This document shows positions 1 through 8,875 of a stretch of DNA of 64,000 bases, piece by piece. Within the stretch, counting starts at the first letter, position 1, and the number at the start of each line of letters is the position of its first letter. Made by a program: the position numbers and the translations under genes. The DNA is from Sweltsa coloradensis (lineage: Eukaryota > Arthropoda > Insecta > Plecoptera > Chloroperlidae), in NCBI GenBank assembly GCA_024449915.1, contig JAMZAV010000109.1, positions 1 through 64,000 on the forward strand, read 5' to 3'. Below the pieces are notes generated by a model, which ran no database searches, was not told where the DNA came from, and worked only from the letters and a program-made list of their open reading frames with translations.

Positions 1-295
1 TACAAAAATAAGAAAATGAATAAAGGACAAAATGATGTAACTTCTTGCTAACAAGAATTTTTAAAATTATACGAAAATTGTATGCTACTCTTCTATTTTA
101 ATAATATGTAAACAACATGATTTCCAGAATGTTTATTATTGTGACTATTCACCAAATGTATTGCTAAAAGGTTATACATCACAAAAAACTTTAATTAATT
201 TGTTGAATGCATTGTAAAAACACATTTTAAATTGTGTTTTGAGAAATACTACCTGCAAACCATATATTGCAGAATTTATTATACCAGCCACAAAC

Positions 296-327
<32 letters not shown>

Positions 328-420
328 TGGTAATTTTCACGTTTTGCAACACAATTTGATAATTATTTTTTAAATATAAAAATCTACAACTGCGAAAATT
401 TGAAAGATATTGCATGGACA
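1..420. other. AT-rich sequence, no gene seen
   Basis: No coding signal or recognised repeat. A run of 23 A lies at 305-327. It may be the tail of an old retrocopy, but no matching body is seen beside it. Confidence 0.6.
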
Positions 421-605
421 TCTAATAGATATTTTCAGCGTAGAAAAATAATCGTTAATGAACAATATCCACAGGATATCCATAAGATATTGTAGAATAA
501 GCAGGCAATTTTTAAATATCCCTTGGACGTTCTATGGATATTTATAATGGATATGGATATTGTGGATATTGTAGATCATTCATGGATATCCATAAGATAT
601 TGTGT
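420..605. repeat. GGATAT-rich irregular direct repeats
   Basis: The 20-mer GGATATCCATAAGATATTGT occurs at 474-493 and again at 584-603, with several further GGATAT words between. Part of the 20-mer (GGATATCC) is self-complementary. The function is unknown, and local slippage duplication is the simplest explanation. Confidence 0.6.
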
Positions 606-670
606 GCTGTGTGGGCTTGATCCAGCCTTAGGTATATGGGAGGAAAAGGGACGATCCCGGGTACTCAACA

Positions 671-715
671 CTTGGCTCTCTCACTCGTTTAACAACGACT
701 TTGGCGTTTCCCTAG
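671..715 (+). mobile_element. 3' terminus of a Helentron-like element
   Basis: CTCGTTTAA is followed by a short hairpin (AACG...CGTT) and CCTAG at 711-715. This is the same terminal arrangement as the complete element that begins five bases further on. The 5' part of this copy is not recognised upstream. The two lie head to tail, as DINE-1/Helentron elements often do. Confidence 0.5.
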
Positions 716-719
716 TTTA

Positions 720-1314
720 TTAAACGAGGGAGCGGAGCGACCGAGTGTCTCCATTCAACTCAAACGGCTCTCATTCTGTGATTCTGTCTGTCTGTCTGTA
801 CATCGAAAATCAGCCGAACCGCTGAACAGATTGGGCTGAAATTTTAAACAGACATCCGGTACGAGTTTACTAAGAACTGTTAACAAAATCAGCTAGATCC
901 ATTGCGATTCAATCCTACAATAAATAAAAATGTTGATTTAAAAATATCGATGGCATTTGTTTAGTAGCAGTTAACGGGACGAGGTTGACGTGGCCAGCAT
1001 GGCCTAAGAGGTAACCATTTAGCCTACCGCACGGATGGATGGGGTTTCGATACCCGTAAGTTCTAACTTTTTTTTTATTTTTACACCCACATATTATTTT
1101 TGAGGGGTGTTAAATGGGAAAAAAATTAGGTAATTTTGTTGTATCTTGGAAATTTATTAATGTTTCACGCTAATACGTTTTGAATACGATTCACATTTCG
1201 AATGTACAATTTAAATAATTATTGTGGCAAGCAGAGTGACCAGACGGTCCGGTTTTAGAAGTCAAAACACTTTGCTAACTCACTCGTTTAACAACGACTT
1301 TGGCGTTTCCCTAG
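720..1314 (+). mobile_element. Helentron-like non-autonomous element (HINE/DINE-1 type), copy 1
   Basis: TTAAACGAG at 720-728 is repeated inverted as CTCGTTTAA at 1283-1291. The inverted copy sits inside the 3' end and is followed by a small hairpin and CTAG at 1311-1314. This asymmetric terminal inverted repeat plus 3' hairpin is the known architecture of Helitron2/Helentron elements. After the head come GGAGCGGAGCG, then a TCTGTCTGTCTGT tract. The other four copies share this head composition and a TCTGTCTGT-like or related tract. No Rep/helicase ORF is present, so the element is non-autonomous. Assignment rests on structure, not on a database match. Confidence 0.6.
990..1060 (+). other. 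tRNA-like remnant inside Helentron-like copy 1
   Basis: TGGCCTAAGAGG resembles a pol III A box. GGGGTTTCGATACCC about 40 bases on resembles a B box with its stem. The cloverleaf is not convincing overall. It could be a captured tRNA-derived SINE or a chance match. Confidence 0.25.
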
Positions 1315-1337
1315 TTATATTTATGTTTATATAGCCG

Positions 1338-1681
1338 TCTGGGCCCGGGGTAGAATTGGCCCAGAGCACGGCTCTGCTAATCGTAAAAGGCGATTCAAGA
1401 GAAAAAGTCCACCTCGCAAACATCAGTTAGTATGAAGGGTAGTATTCTACTCCCAGAAATAGAGGCGAGTTCTGGCAATCGTCGTCGGGGACCTTGCCCC
1501 CTTTCCTTGACGACCCCTCGACGACGATGACGACAATGACGACCGCGACGTGAGAACCCCCTTCCTCTCCTTACCCGTGGCTGGTTCTGACCAGCATGGG
1601 CCCCTCGCCCCCCCTCCCCCCCAGGTTAGAGTGGTGCATTATGACCTAACGGTTAACACGTCCTTAATCAAAATTCAAAAA
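1338..1681 (+). mobile_element. Family H hairpin-chain element, near complete
   Basis: This copy shows the full order of family H. Hairpin 1 is TCTGGGCC/GGCCCAGA with a 12-base loop. Hairpin 2 is AGAGC/GCTCT (the loop-side base differs in this copy). Hairpin 3 is AATCG/CGATT. A shorter element around TAGTATTCTACTCCC follows, then the long CGTCGTCGGGG stem near 1480-1530. Next come a GATGAC-rich stretch ending CGACGTGAGAA, the stem GCTGGT-TCTG-ACCAGC near 1580, and the 3' motif GTGGTGCATTATGACC. The copy ends in a TTAATC, A-rich tail. Frames differ between copies through indels, so I read it as non-coding RNA-derived. An imperfect A-box-like TGGCCCAGAGC hints at a pol III origin. Confidence 0.7.
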
Positions 1682-2183
1682 CGACGGCTGAAACGCCTCC
1701 CCTTTCTCTTGACGACCTCTCCGGCGACGATGACAATGACACAACGAACGATGACAAAGACTATGACGACCTCGACGTGAGAACCCCCCTTTCCACCCAC
1801 TAACCATGGCTGTTTCCAGTGGGGGATACAGGGGAGGGGGGGCGGTGGGGTTGTGCGGCGATCGCCCCCCCCCCATGACTTAAAAAATTTAAAAAAAAAT
1901 GTATTTTATTATTCTATTGTGCACGCACCAAATGCACTCTAAAAACCTGATTTTCAAAATTTTCGCCTGCGGCGCTATTAATGGGGGGCGAAGCCCCCTT
2001 GTGCGTCCGCACTTAGTCCCTTTTCCATGACTGTACATGCACACGCAAATCGTCCCCCCCATGATTATGTCCTAGATCCGCCACTGGCTGTTTCTGACTA
2101 GCATGGCCCCTCCGCCCCATATCCTCTAGGCTAGAGTGATGCATTATGACCTAACGGTTGACGCGCTCTTAATCTAAATTAAG
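1682..2183 (+). mobile_element. Family H fragment interrupted by a hAT-like MITE
   Basis: This 5'-truncated H copy starts inside the long stem (CTTGACGACCTCTCCGGCG). It is broken at its GCTGGT hairpin by the insertion at 1817-2086 and resumes as TGACTAGCATGG. It ends with GATGCATTATGACCTAACGG and the TTAATC tail. Because the H copy is continuous across the insertion, the H copy is older. Confidence 0.75.
1817..2086. mobile_element. hAT-like non-autonomous element with 8-bp TSD
   Basis: The flanks are perfect 8-bp duplications, GCTGTTTC at 1809-1816 and 2087-2094. The ends are CAGTGGGGGATAC and GATCCGCCACTG, related to the inverted repeat CAGTGGCGGATC. An 8-bp target duplication with CAGTG ends fits the hAT superfamily. 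The body has G and C runs (GATCGCCCCCCC) and no ORF. The same end sequence recurs at 19637-20291. Confidence 0.8.
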
Positions 2184-2194
2184 CAAACAAAAAT

Positions 2195-2278
2195 AAAAAA
2201 ATCTCATTAACTTTCAATATAACAGGCGCTGCAATACAACCTAACCGGTTAAAGCGCCCTAGTTTCTCACGTCGTTGT
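2195..2278 (+). mobile_element. Family L 3' end
   Basis: AACAGGCGCTGCAATACAAC, then AACCGGTTAAAGCGCCC and TAGTTTCTCACGTCGTTGT. The arrangement is the family L terminal hairpin and short CGT tail. It ends about 85 bases before the splice acceptor of the next exon, so it lies in intron or upstream sequence of that gene. Confidence 0.8.
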
Positions 2279-2363
2279 ATTCTTTACACTCTTTTCTTAT
2301 TGGATTTTCACCTATTGGATAATATATTTTTTTGTGTAACATGTTGGTCTCTGTTGTCCTCAG

Positions 2364-3285
2364 GTTCGAACCCCAGATGGCCTGACACTTACGCACGATG
2401 AACGCTAAGGGTCCGCCCCCCGGCCCGGCGCCCGAAGACGCCGCCAACTCGGGCTATGGCAGCGGCGACGAGACCTCCTCTTTGCTCTCCCACGTCCCCT
2501 CCGTCAACGTCGCGACGCCCTCCGCCAAGCCAGTGCTCACCCGCCAGGAGTGCACAACGTTCCTCCTGGCGTCCCCACAACATCCGCAGCTCGCCACTAT
2601 CGACGACCTTGAGGCCCCTCCCCCTCAACCACACCGCCTTAGTGATCGCTGGAGTGTGGACGCCAAGCCTTCTCTAATGCCGGCGCCACAGAACCCTCAA
2701 CTCTCGCAGTCTGTCGGCCTGACCTCGACCAGCGACGCCGCCGTGCGCAAGGAAGAGGCGGCGACGCGTTCTGTCCCCGACATCGAGCTCCACTGCCGAC
2801 TTGACCTCACCGACCGCGGCAACAAGAGCCCTGCCCTGCTGAGGGACGCTAACGCCCGTCGGAGGACCAGCTCCGTGGGCTACCACCTGCTTCCCAACCC
2901 CCACGCTAGGTGTCGCTGCGAGAGGAGGGATTCCCACTCGACACTCTCCCCGACACAGCCTTTGGAACGTTCCGTTTCCCGCGAGAGTATTCGAAGTATC
3001 GGCTACTGTAACCGACGGTGCACGTGTAGTTCGTCCCCGCAACCCCCGCCCGTGTTTCTCACGACGTCGCCGTACAGTTCGCGCATTATCCGGCAGAGCT
3101 CGCAGCCGGAGGCCTACGTACCTAGTACGTGCAGCGGCCACTGCTTCCACATGCACCACGTGCACGGTGGCGCCGCGACGCAGCCTAGCGTCTCCTTGCG
3201 GCAGCTGCGGGAACCAGGCGACGGCATCGCGGGCATCGCCGCCGACTCGCTGCGCATCAACGGCGCCATCAGGCAGTTCAGACAG
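2364..3285 (+). CDS. First coding exon of an unrecognised Pro/Ser-rich protein
   Basis: The GC-rich open frame stands out sharply from the AT-rich surroundings. A strong acceptor (pyrimidine-rich, ending TCCTCAG) precedes 2364. An in-frame stop (TGA, 2383-2385) lies before the ATG at 2398, so that ATG is the likely start and 2364-2397 is leader. The frame runs 296 codons to a donor (GACAG|GTACTA) at 3286; reading through it stops after a few codons. The protein opens MNAKGPPPGPAPED, then GYGSGDETSSLLS. It is rich in Pro, Ser and Arg, with Cys/His clusters (CRCERRD, CNRRCTCSS, CSGHCFHMHHVHGG) and ends SLRINGAIRQFRQ. No membrane segment, signal peptide or enzyme motif is visible. It looks like a disordered cytoplasmic N-terminal region whose folded domains would lie in later exons. 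I do not recognise the family. Confidence 0.72.
2377..2385 (+). promoter_or_regulatory. Minimal upstream ORF (Met-Ala-stop)
   Basis: ATGGCCTGA lies 12 bases before the main ATG. The AG just before it (CCCCAG) could instead act as an alternative acceptor. If it is in the mature leader, such a short uORF would be expected to reduce or tune initiation at 2398. This is inference only. Confidence 0.4.
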
Positions 3286-4000
3286 GTACTACAGAATACT
3301 CTCTGATCGACAGGCGCAAGGTGTGTTGGGTGTTCAACGTGTAGGTAGAGCCACGGTGTAGCCTAACACACGGTGAGCATCCAACACGGCACGCGCCCAC
3401 GTGCTGATATGAGCTAATGTAGATGAAGCTCGGTGCACATATTTCCGAAGGTTTTAGGTTTAAGGTTTATGGTTTACGGTCTAAGAAATGTTACGAGTAC
3501 GCGCGATACCATTGGCCGGATTTATGAGAGCTTGCTTCTCATTGGCTGGGTTTAGTGTTTAGTGTTGAAGTTGAAATATTTTCATCTTCTTAAACCTTAG
3601 AGCCGAAACCTTAAACCTAAGGGAAAGAATGTGAACGCGATAACGCATTGGGCATGTTTCAACTTCGTTAAACCACAAACCTTAAACCTTAGGAAGTTAT
3701 GTGCAGCGACCATGAAACGACCACCTTGACGGTCACAATAACAAGATACTCAATACTCATGCACAGCTTTATTAACCTTATTTGTTTGAAATAAGGGTTA
3801 ACAAAGCGACATTGTTATAGAAGGTGCCTTTTAATTGAGTAAGTCCCAAGTTATCCATGTTCAAACATGAATAATATACTCTCGTATTTCACAAATAACT
3901 TCAAATGATAACAATGATTTTATACACAAGTCGGTTACAAAGCTTATTATAAAGCAAACGGTTGACACCCTGAATCCAAATAAATCCAAATAAACTAAAC
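3286..4000. other. Likely intron; inverted TTTAGG/CCTTAAACC-type repeats
   Basis: Sequence after the donor holds no ORF. Around 3450-3490 GGTTTTAGGTTTAAGG-like words occur. Their complements (CCTTAAACCTTAGG) lie near 3595-3625 and 3665-3692. The words resemble degenerate telomere-type repeats but are too irregular for that. A decayed foldback element is possible. Confidence 0.4.
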
Positions 4001-4312
4001 CCCTACTAGAATGGCACATTATGACTTAACGATTGACGCGAATTTAAACGTAATAAGCAAATTATGAAGCAATATTTTGCTATCACTACCGTTTCCATTA
4101 ATGTGGTGCATTATGACCCAACGGTTAACGCGTCCTTAATAAAAATAAACCAACAACAAAAAAGTTTATATTATTCTCTTTTCTTGTATAACTAAACTTA
4201 ATAAGCGATATAAAATCTAACATCCAACTAACTCAAAATATATACGTATAATAAATCATAGGCGTTTCAATGACAAAATCTGTTGAAGCGCACTAGTTTC
4301 TCACGTCGTTTA
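4000..4312 (+). mobile_element. Two H 3' fragments and an L 3' end
   Basis: H-like 3' motifs occur at about 4005-4060 (GCACATTATGACTTAACG) and 4098-4155 (GTGGTGCATTATGACCC). They are followed by a decayed L end, TGTTGAAGCGCACTAG then TTTCTCACGTCGTT. Confidence 0.65.
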
Positions 4313-4725
4313 GGCCTACTTCAGTTCCCTCTGGGCAATCCTCTTAGGTAATTTAGTTTGTCAGCCAACATTCATTATCGATCAGGTTGAGACAACGTGC
4401 AAATGAGTCGCTATTAATATGGTATTATCGGCCTGACCTGGCGAGGGACGATAATTGGGGGATTAGTGACATAAAGAGGATGTTTCACAGCCATGATAAT
4501 AGCTATCACAACTCGCAAGGAGCTTTCTTAGTATGGCGTGTGCTATCAGCATCCATTCAATCAAAAATAATTTCGAAGATTATTTAAAACGCTCTCAACT
4601 TAAACCAGAAATAAATTAGTTGCTTATAAATCCTAACCGATTACCGAGACATGGTTTACTAATTTTAACAGATTCCTTTCACTAGCAATTTGATCTCTCC
4701 CAATCAGATAAAGAACTTGGGTCCC
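4313..4725. other. No identified feature
   Basis: Mixed-composition DNA between repeat blocks. Only short chance frames are present. Confidence 0.5.
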
Positions 4726-5047
4726 TCCTCCCCCCCCCCCTACCCCTCTAGGTAAGAGTGGTGCATTATGAACGGTTGACGCGTCCTTAATCCAAATAAA
4801 CCAAAAAATCTCATTCAAAGTACGTAATTTATTTAGCAAAATTTAATTCATATCAAACACATTACATTTTTTATTCAAATTAATAATTTTGATTATGCTA
4901 TTCCCCACTATCATCTCAATAATTGTATTTAATTTTTTTAACTAAAAAAACACTCCATACACTCATTTCATTAATCTACAGTATCAGTATCCGGCAGCAC
5001 AATCTGATCTAACCGATTGAAGCGCCATATAGTTTCTCACGTCGTCT
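4726..5047 (+). mobile_element. H 3' fragment plus L 3' untranslated region and end
   Basis: The H tail (AGGTAAGAGTGGTGCATTATG) is followed by AT-rich sequence and CCGATTGAAGCGCCATATAG, TTTCTCACGTCGTC. The order H then L 3' end on one strand recurs through the window. Confidence 0.7.
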
Positions 5048-5084
5048 ATTAAATAGATACTCGCCTCCACCTCGCTAAGTCCAC

Positions 5085-6000
5085 CTCGCAAACATCAGCT
5101 GGGGAGTATATTACTCCCCGAAACTAGAGGCGAGCTCTGGCAGTCGTCGTCGGGGACACCTCCCCTTTCCCTTGACGACCTCCCCGACGACGATGACAGT
5201 GATAAAACGAACGATAACAAAGACGATGACGACCGCGACGTGAGAAACCCCCCTTCCTCCCCTTACCCGTGGCTGGTTGTGACCAGCATGGGCCCTCCCC
5301 CCCCCCCCTTAGGCTAGAGTGGTCCTTAATCCAAATAAACCAAAAACCTCCCCTTACTCGCGGATGGTTCTGACCAGCATGGGCCCCTCCTCTCCATACC
5401 CCCTAAGTTAGAGTGGTGCATTTTGACCGTACGGTTGACGCGTACTTAATCCAATTAAATAATTTAAAAAAAACTTTCCTTCCCCTACCCGTGGTCGGTT
5501 CTGACCAGCATACCCCGTCTCGGCCCTGGGTAGAATTGGCTTAGAGCAAGGCTCTATTGCTAATCGTAAAAGGCGATTCAAGAGAAAAAGTTCACCTCCT
5601 AAATATCAGCTAGAAAGATGAGTGTATTTTACTCCCAGAAACCAGAGGCGAGCAATGACAATCGTCGTAGGGGACATCTTTCCCTTCCCTTGACGACTTC
5701 CCCGACGACGATGACAATGACACAACGAACGATGACAAAGACGATGACGACCGCGACGTGGGAAACCCCCTTCCTCCCCTTACCCGTGGCTGCAGGTTCT
5801 GACCAGCATGGGCCTTTTCTCCCCACCCCCCTTAGGCTAGAGTGGTGCATTATGACCTAACGGTTGACGCGTCCGATATCCAAATAAACCAAACCCCCCC
5901 CCCCCCCTACGTTGCTGGTTCTGACCAGCATGGGACTTCGCTCTCCATATCCCTTAGCTGGAGTGGCGCATTATGATTTTACGGTTGACGCGCCCTTAGT
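5085..6000 (+). mobile_element. Tandem array of H units
   Basis: At least five H pieces lie head to tail: 5085-5340 (5'-truncated), 5345-5460 and 5468-5515 (3' parts), 5516-5885 (near complete) and 5900-6000 (3' part). Each partial piece contains the GCTGGT/ACCAGC hairpin or its 3' flank. The first piece has the cleanest long stem: 5145-5156 pairs perfectly with 5181-5192. It also has a GGGGAGTA-TAT-TACTCCCC hairpin. Its GCTGGT hairpin has a TGTG loop instead of TCTG, with the stem intact. Confidence 0.75.
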
Positions 6001-6107
6001 AAAAAAAAATCAAACTCATCATACACATATTTAATTAACTTTCAATATCACAGGCGGCGAAATATGACCTAACCGGTTGAATCGCCCTAGTTTCTCACGT
6101 CGTCGTT
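6001..6107 (+). mobile_element. Family L 3' end
   Basis: ATCACAGGCGGCGAAATATG, AACCGGTTGAATCGCCC and TAGTTTCTCACGTCGTCGT follow directly on the H array. Confidence 0.8.
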
Positions 6108-6159
6108 TCTGGAGTTCGTTGCATGTGTAGCCATGTGGCAACGGAAAGTTCTAAAATTT

Positions 6160-6600
6160 TTGCGGGTATTTTTTTGGTTATTAAGTTTAACACCGATATT
6201 TTTTTTTTGGTAAATTTAAAAAAATATACCTTTTCCCCCCCAATTCATTTGGACGAATAGTGCCTTTTTGAGAAAAGATTGAAAATACACAGGTTTGAAA
6301 AAACGCTAAAACAGAAAATTTTTGGTTTGTCCAGGAAAAATAATAAATCTCCCGTACTAGTGTTATTTGAGATACACAAAATCTAAAACATGCAAAAAAA
6401 TCAGAAAGGAATCTAGTTTTAGAAGTGCACTTCAAAATTTAATTTTAACCAAAAATGAAGATTCTATTCAAAATCCTAAAATTCCAAAAAACTGCGTTAA
6501 AATCATGATAAAAAAATGATGAAATACAAAAATTCTTAGAAAAAATGGAATCTTAATTCTATTATTACAAGTACCTAATTAAGACAAAATTAATTCGGGA
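6160..6600. repeat. Unclassified AT-rich repeat, copy 1
   Basis: It shares many words in the same order with 46960-47395, including TTTGTCC[A/C]GGAAAA, CTA.TGTTATTTGAG-like and TGCAAAAAAATCAGAAA. No ORF or terminal repeat was identified in it. Confidence 0.55.
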
Positions 6601-6639
6601 ATGAAATGGTTTTATAAGATAATGAAAGTTAGTTTATAG

Positions 6640-7177
6640 GACGACGCGTAATCGACCACGGCTACTATATAATATAATATCTCAGAGAGCGTTAACTTGG
6701 CTAAGCCTCGACCTTCACACTTCTCATAACCCTTTACTCAATGAAACGCATCATCTCTTCACAACCTGTCAAAACATCACCATCCGACCGGGAACGGGGC
6801 GTGAAATACCCTCTCCTTTTGATTAGCTCGCATCGCATCGCATCGCAAAACCTAAAACCTACGTCACTCAAACGTTACAACGAACCGTATTATTATTTCG
6901 ATCCTCGAAGGCCACCGAGTCTTGTAAATAAGACAGCTCGCAGTCGGGTTTTTGTTTAATGTTTTATTGAAATAATTATAAGTTTGTCGTCCCGGGTCCC
7001 CTGTGGAACCGGTTTGCTCGTCTCGAATGTAGCGTACGTACAGACGGTCAGGTATAGATAGGCATTCTTAGCAATATCTTCCTCATCTTCGGAGTATGTT
7101 TTTGTGACTAGTGTGAAGGTGTGCATCTCATTCATCGGTGTGCTTGTGTGAACTATTGTGGTGCTAAAGGTGTAAAG
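6640..7177 (+). promoter_or_regulatory. Possible promoter and 5' leader of the 7178 exon
   Basis: This stretch is free of H/L sequence and richer in CpG than its surroundings (CGTCCCGGGTCCC, AGCGTACGTACAGACGG at 6985-7050). It leads straight into the candidate start codon at 7178. No clear TATA box is placed at a fitting distance. The assignment depends on the exon being real. Confidence 0.3.
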
Positions 7178-7240
7178 ATGAGTCAAGATCCGATTGTTGG
7201 TGTTAACTACAGCGAGATGACAGAGCCGCCGATTATAAGC
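7178..7240 (+). CDS. Candidate short first coding exon, product unknown
   Basis: ATG at 7178 opens 21 codons, MSQDPIVGVNYSEMTEPPII plus S. They end exactly at AGC|GTAAGT, a consensus 5' splice site in phase 0. The codons are balanced and the peptide is hydrophilic, like the cytoplasmic N-terminus of many proteins. The leader (CTAAAGGTGTAAAG before ATG) has no in-frame ATG close by. The exon is too short to identify a family. No downstream exon in frame was recognised before repeats resume, so the gene would have a long first intron. A chance ATG-to-GTAAGT frame of this length cannot be excluded. Confidence 0.42.
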
Positions 7241-7329
7241 GTAAGTGACATTCACATTCATGTACAAAGATTTACCGGCGCAATGTTGTGACTCGTTAAA
7301 ATGGAAGATTACGTATATATAGAAATATT

Positions 7330-7465
7330 GCTGCGCTGGTTCTGATCAGCATGGACGCCTCCTCCCCATATCCCCTAGACTAGAGTGGTATTAGTAGTTT
7401 TAGGGCGCTTCAACGGCAAAGATTTAGTGCATTATGACCTAACGGTTGACGCGTCCTACATCCTA
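7330..7465 (+). mobile_element. H 3' fragment, rearranged
   Basis: GCTGGTTCTGATCAGCATGG and CCCCTAGACTAGAGTGG are followed, after a short foreign insert, by TGCATTATGACCTAACGG and GACGCGTCCTA. Confidence 0.65.
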
Positions 7466-7539
7466 AAAAACAAAACAAAATACACAAATACAAATGCGTC
7501 TGCAGGCTTGCGTCCACAAATCGTATACAATACATCAAT

Positions 7540-7615
7540 CTAGTTTATTTATTTATTTATTTGTTTAACGTCTATCCTATTCAGTTATAAAAACTGATTT
7601 ACAAAGGAGGACATT
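7540..7615 (-). mobile_element. SINE-type 3' tail
   Basis: Read on the - strand it gives CAGTTTTTATAACTG, a small hairpin, then AATAGGATAGACG and (AAATA)n. The tail of the tRNA-Gly-like SINE at 24676-25107 has a similar CAGTT-AACTG hairpin, so the two families may share a partner LINE. Related tails lie at 11735-11800 and 63005-63070. Confidence 0.45.
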
Positions 7616-7955
7616 TTGCATGGCATTGTCAAGTCAAGTCAAGTCCCATTTATATGTAACACAAATTGAATATTTTAACCAAAATTCTTGTACTCACATA
7701 CAGCATGGCATGTAACAAACGTCGTGTTGAGTAAATATTTTTGACATTAAAAAAATCAAGACTTGAAGAGGCAGCGCGACACACAAAACCCGACATGGTA
7801 GACCTACGTGTTGTGTACTTGAAAGTACAACCGTTAGATTGGGCGACACTTGAATAAAATATAGGCTATATATATGTGTATAAATTTAAAAAAAAAGAAA
7901 TTGATAAAAAAAATGCTGCTTTTTATTTAGATATAAACAATGTATTAATGTCATT
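7616..7955. other. No identified feature
   Basis: AT-rich, with a short TCAAG triplet repeat near 7630. No coding or repeat family was recognised. Confidence 0.5.
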
Positions 7956-7959
7956 TGGG

Positions 7960-8532
7960 ACACGCATGCACATAGAGGGAAATGAACACGCTGATCGGGC
8001 TGCTAATGAATTGCTTCCAAGCTCCGCGACGTTGATTTCAATCTAGTTCCGTTCCAGATGTCAAGAGTGGATTCAAGCAACGATTGTTGGATTTGCGACA
8101 AGCATCTTGGGATGTGGTGAAAAATAACAAATTGCATAGTGTGATGCCCACACTGATTAATAAAATTCGTGCTCCTGCGTCTCGACTCTCACGTAGAGAA
8201 GAGGTGGTATTGTCTAGAATTCGAATAGGCCACACACGTCTTACTCAGGGATATCTCCAGAGAAAAGGTTATTTGCAGATGCAACACATGTGATGTATAC
8301 CTTTAACCGTACATCATATGCTAGCAGAATGTACCAAATATGATGCCTTGCGCACGCAATTTGATCACTCCCAATCATATGAAAAACTTCTATCGTATGA
8401 TAACGGCGGCAAACTTTCTAAATTTCTCATCCATAGAAATCTATTTTACAAAATTTAATTCACATCATACACATTTCTTTAATCTCTTTAATCTTCATTC
8501 GCATAAATAACTTTTGTTTTGTTATTATTATT

Positions 8533-8579
<47 letters not shown>

Positions 8580-8712
8580 TTTATTTGTTTATAATATAGA
8601 AAACAATCTAATCATGAAACACACCATTAACTCATATCACCAACTTTCAATATCACAAGCGGTGCAATATGACTTAACCGGTTGAAGCGCCCTAGTTTCT
8701 CACGTCGTCGTA
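7960..8712 (+). pseudogene. Family L fragment: end of RNase H to 3' terminus
   Basis: It starts within the conserved HVGIEGNEHADRAA region (here ACGCATGCACATAGAGGG). It continues through RLLDLRQASWDVV, RLSRREEVVLSRIRIGHTRL and the CCHC region to the ORF end near 8458. Insertions and frame changes break the reading frame, for example in the CDVPLTVHH region. The 3' untranslated region follows and ends with the L hairpin and CGTCGTCGT tail at 8650-8712. Confidence 0.85.
8526..8579. repeat. (ATT/ATC)n microsatellite in L 3' UTR
   Basis: Pure ATC triplets after a short ATT run. Other L copies hold only two to four ATC units at the same place, so this is an expansion inside the element. Confidence 0.9.
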
Positions 8713-8875
8713 TTACCTCATCAATGGTGGTTTCGCGACTTTTAACTTATATAAGTTTACCTACCCAGATGGTAATATGGTACCCTCCTTAAAGATTACT
8801 TATGATATGCACATTGGCGTATACATAGATATGATTAGGATTAAGGGTTGACCTGTGTTCTTTTTTATTCCCATC

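Noticed and set aside
2389..3165. Antisense ORFs over the 2.4-3.3 kb exon
   Set aside because: High GC gives long frames on the other strand. The + frame has the splice signals, start context and coherent composition.
3440..3700. Interstitial telomere (TTAGG)n
   Set aside because: Only isolated TTTAGG words occur among TTTAAGG and TTTATGG variants, in both orientations; there is no pentamer array.
8526..8579. CRISPR-like or regulatory array
   Set aside because: It is a pure ATC triplet run inside an L 3' UTR.
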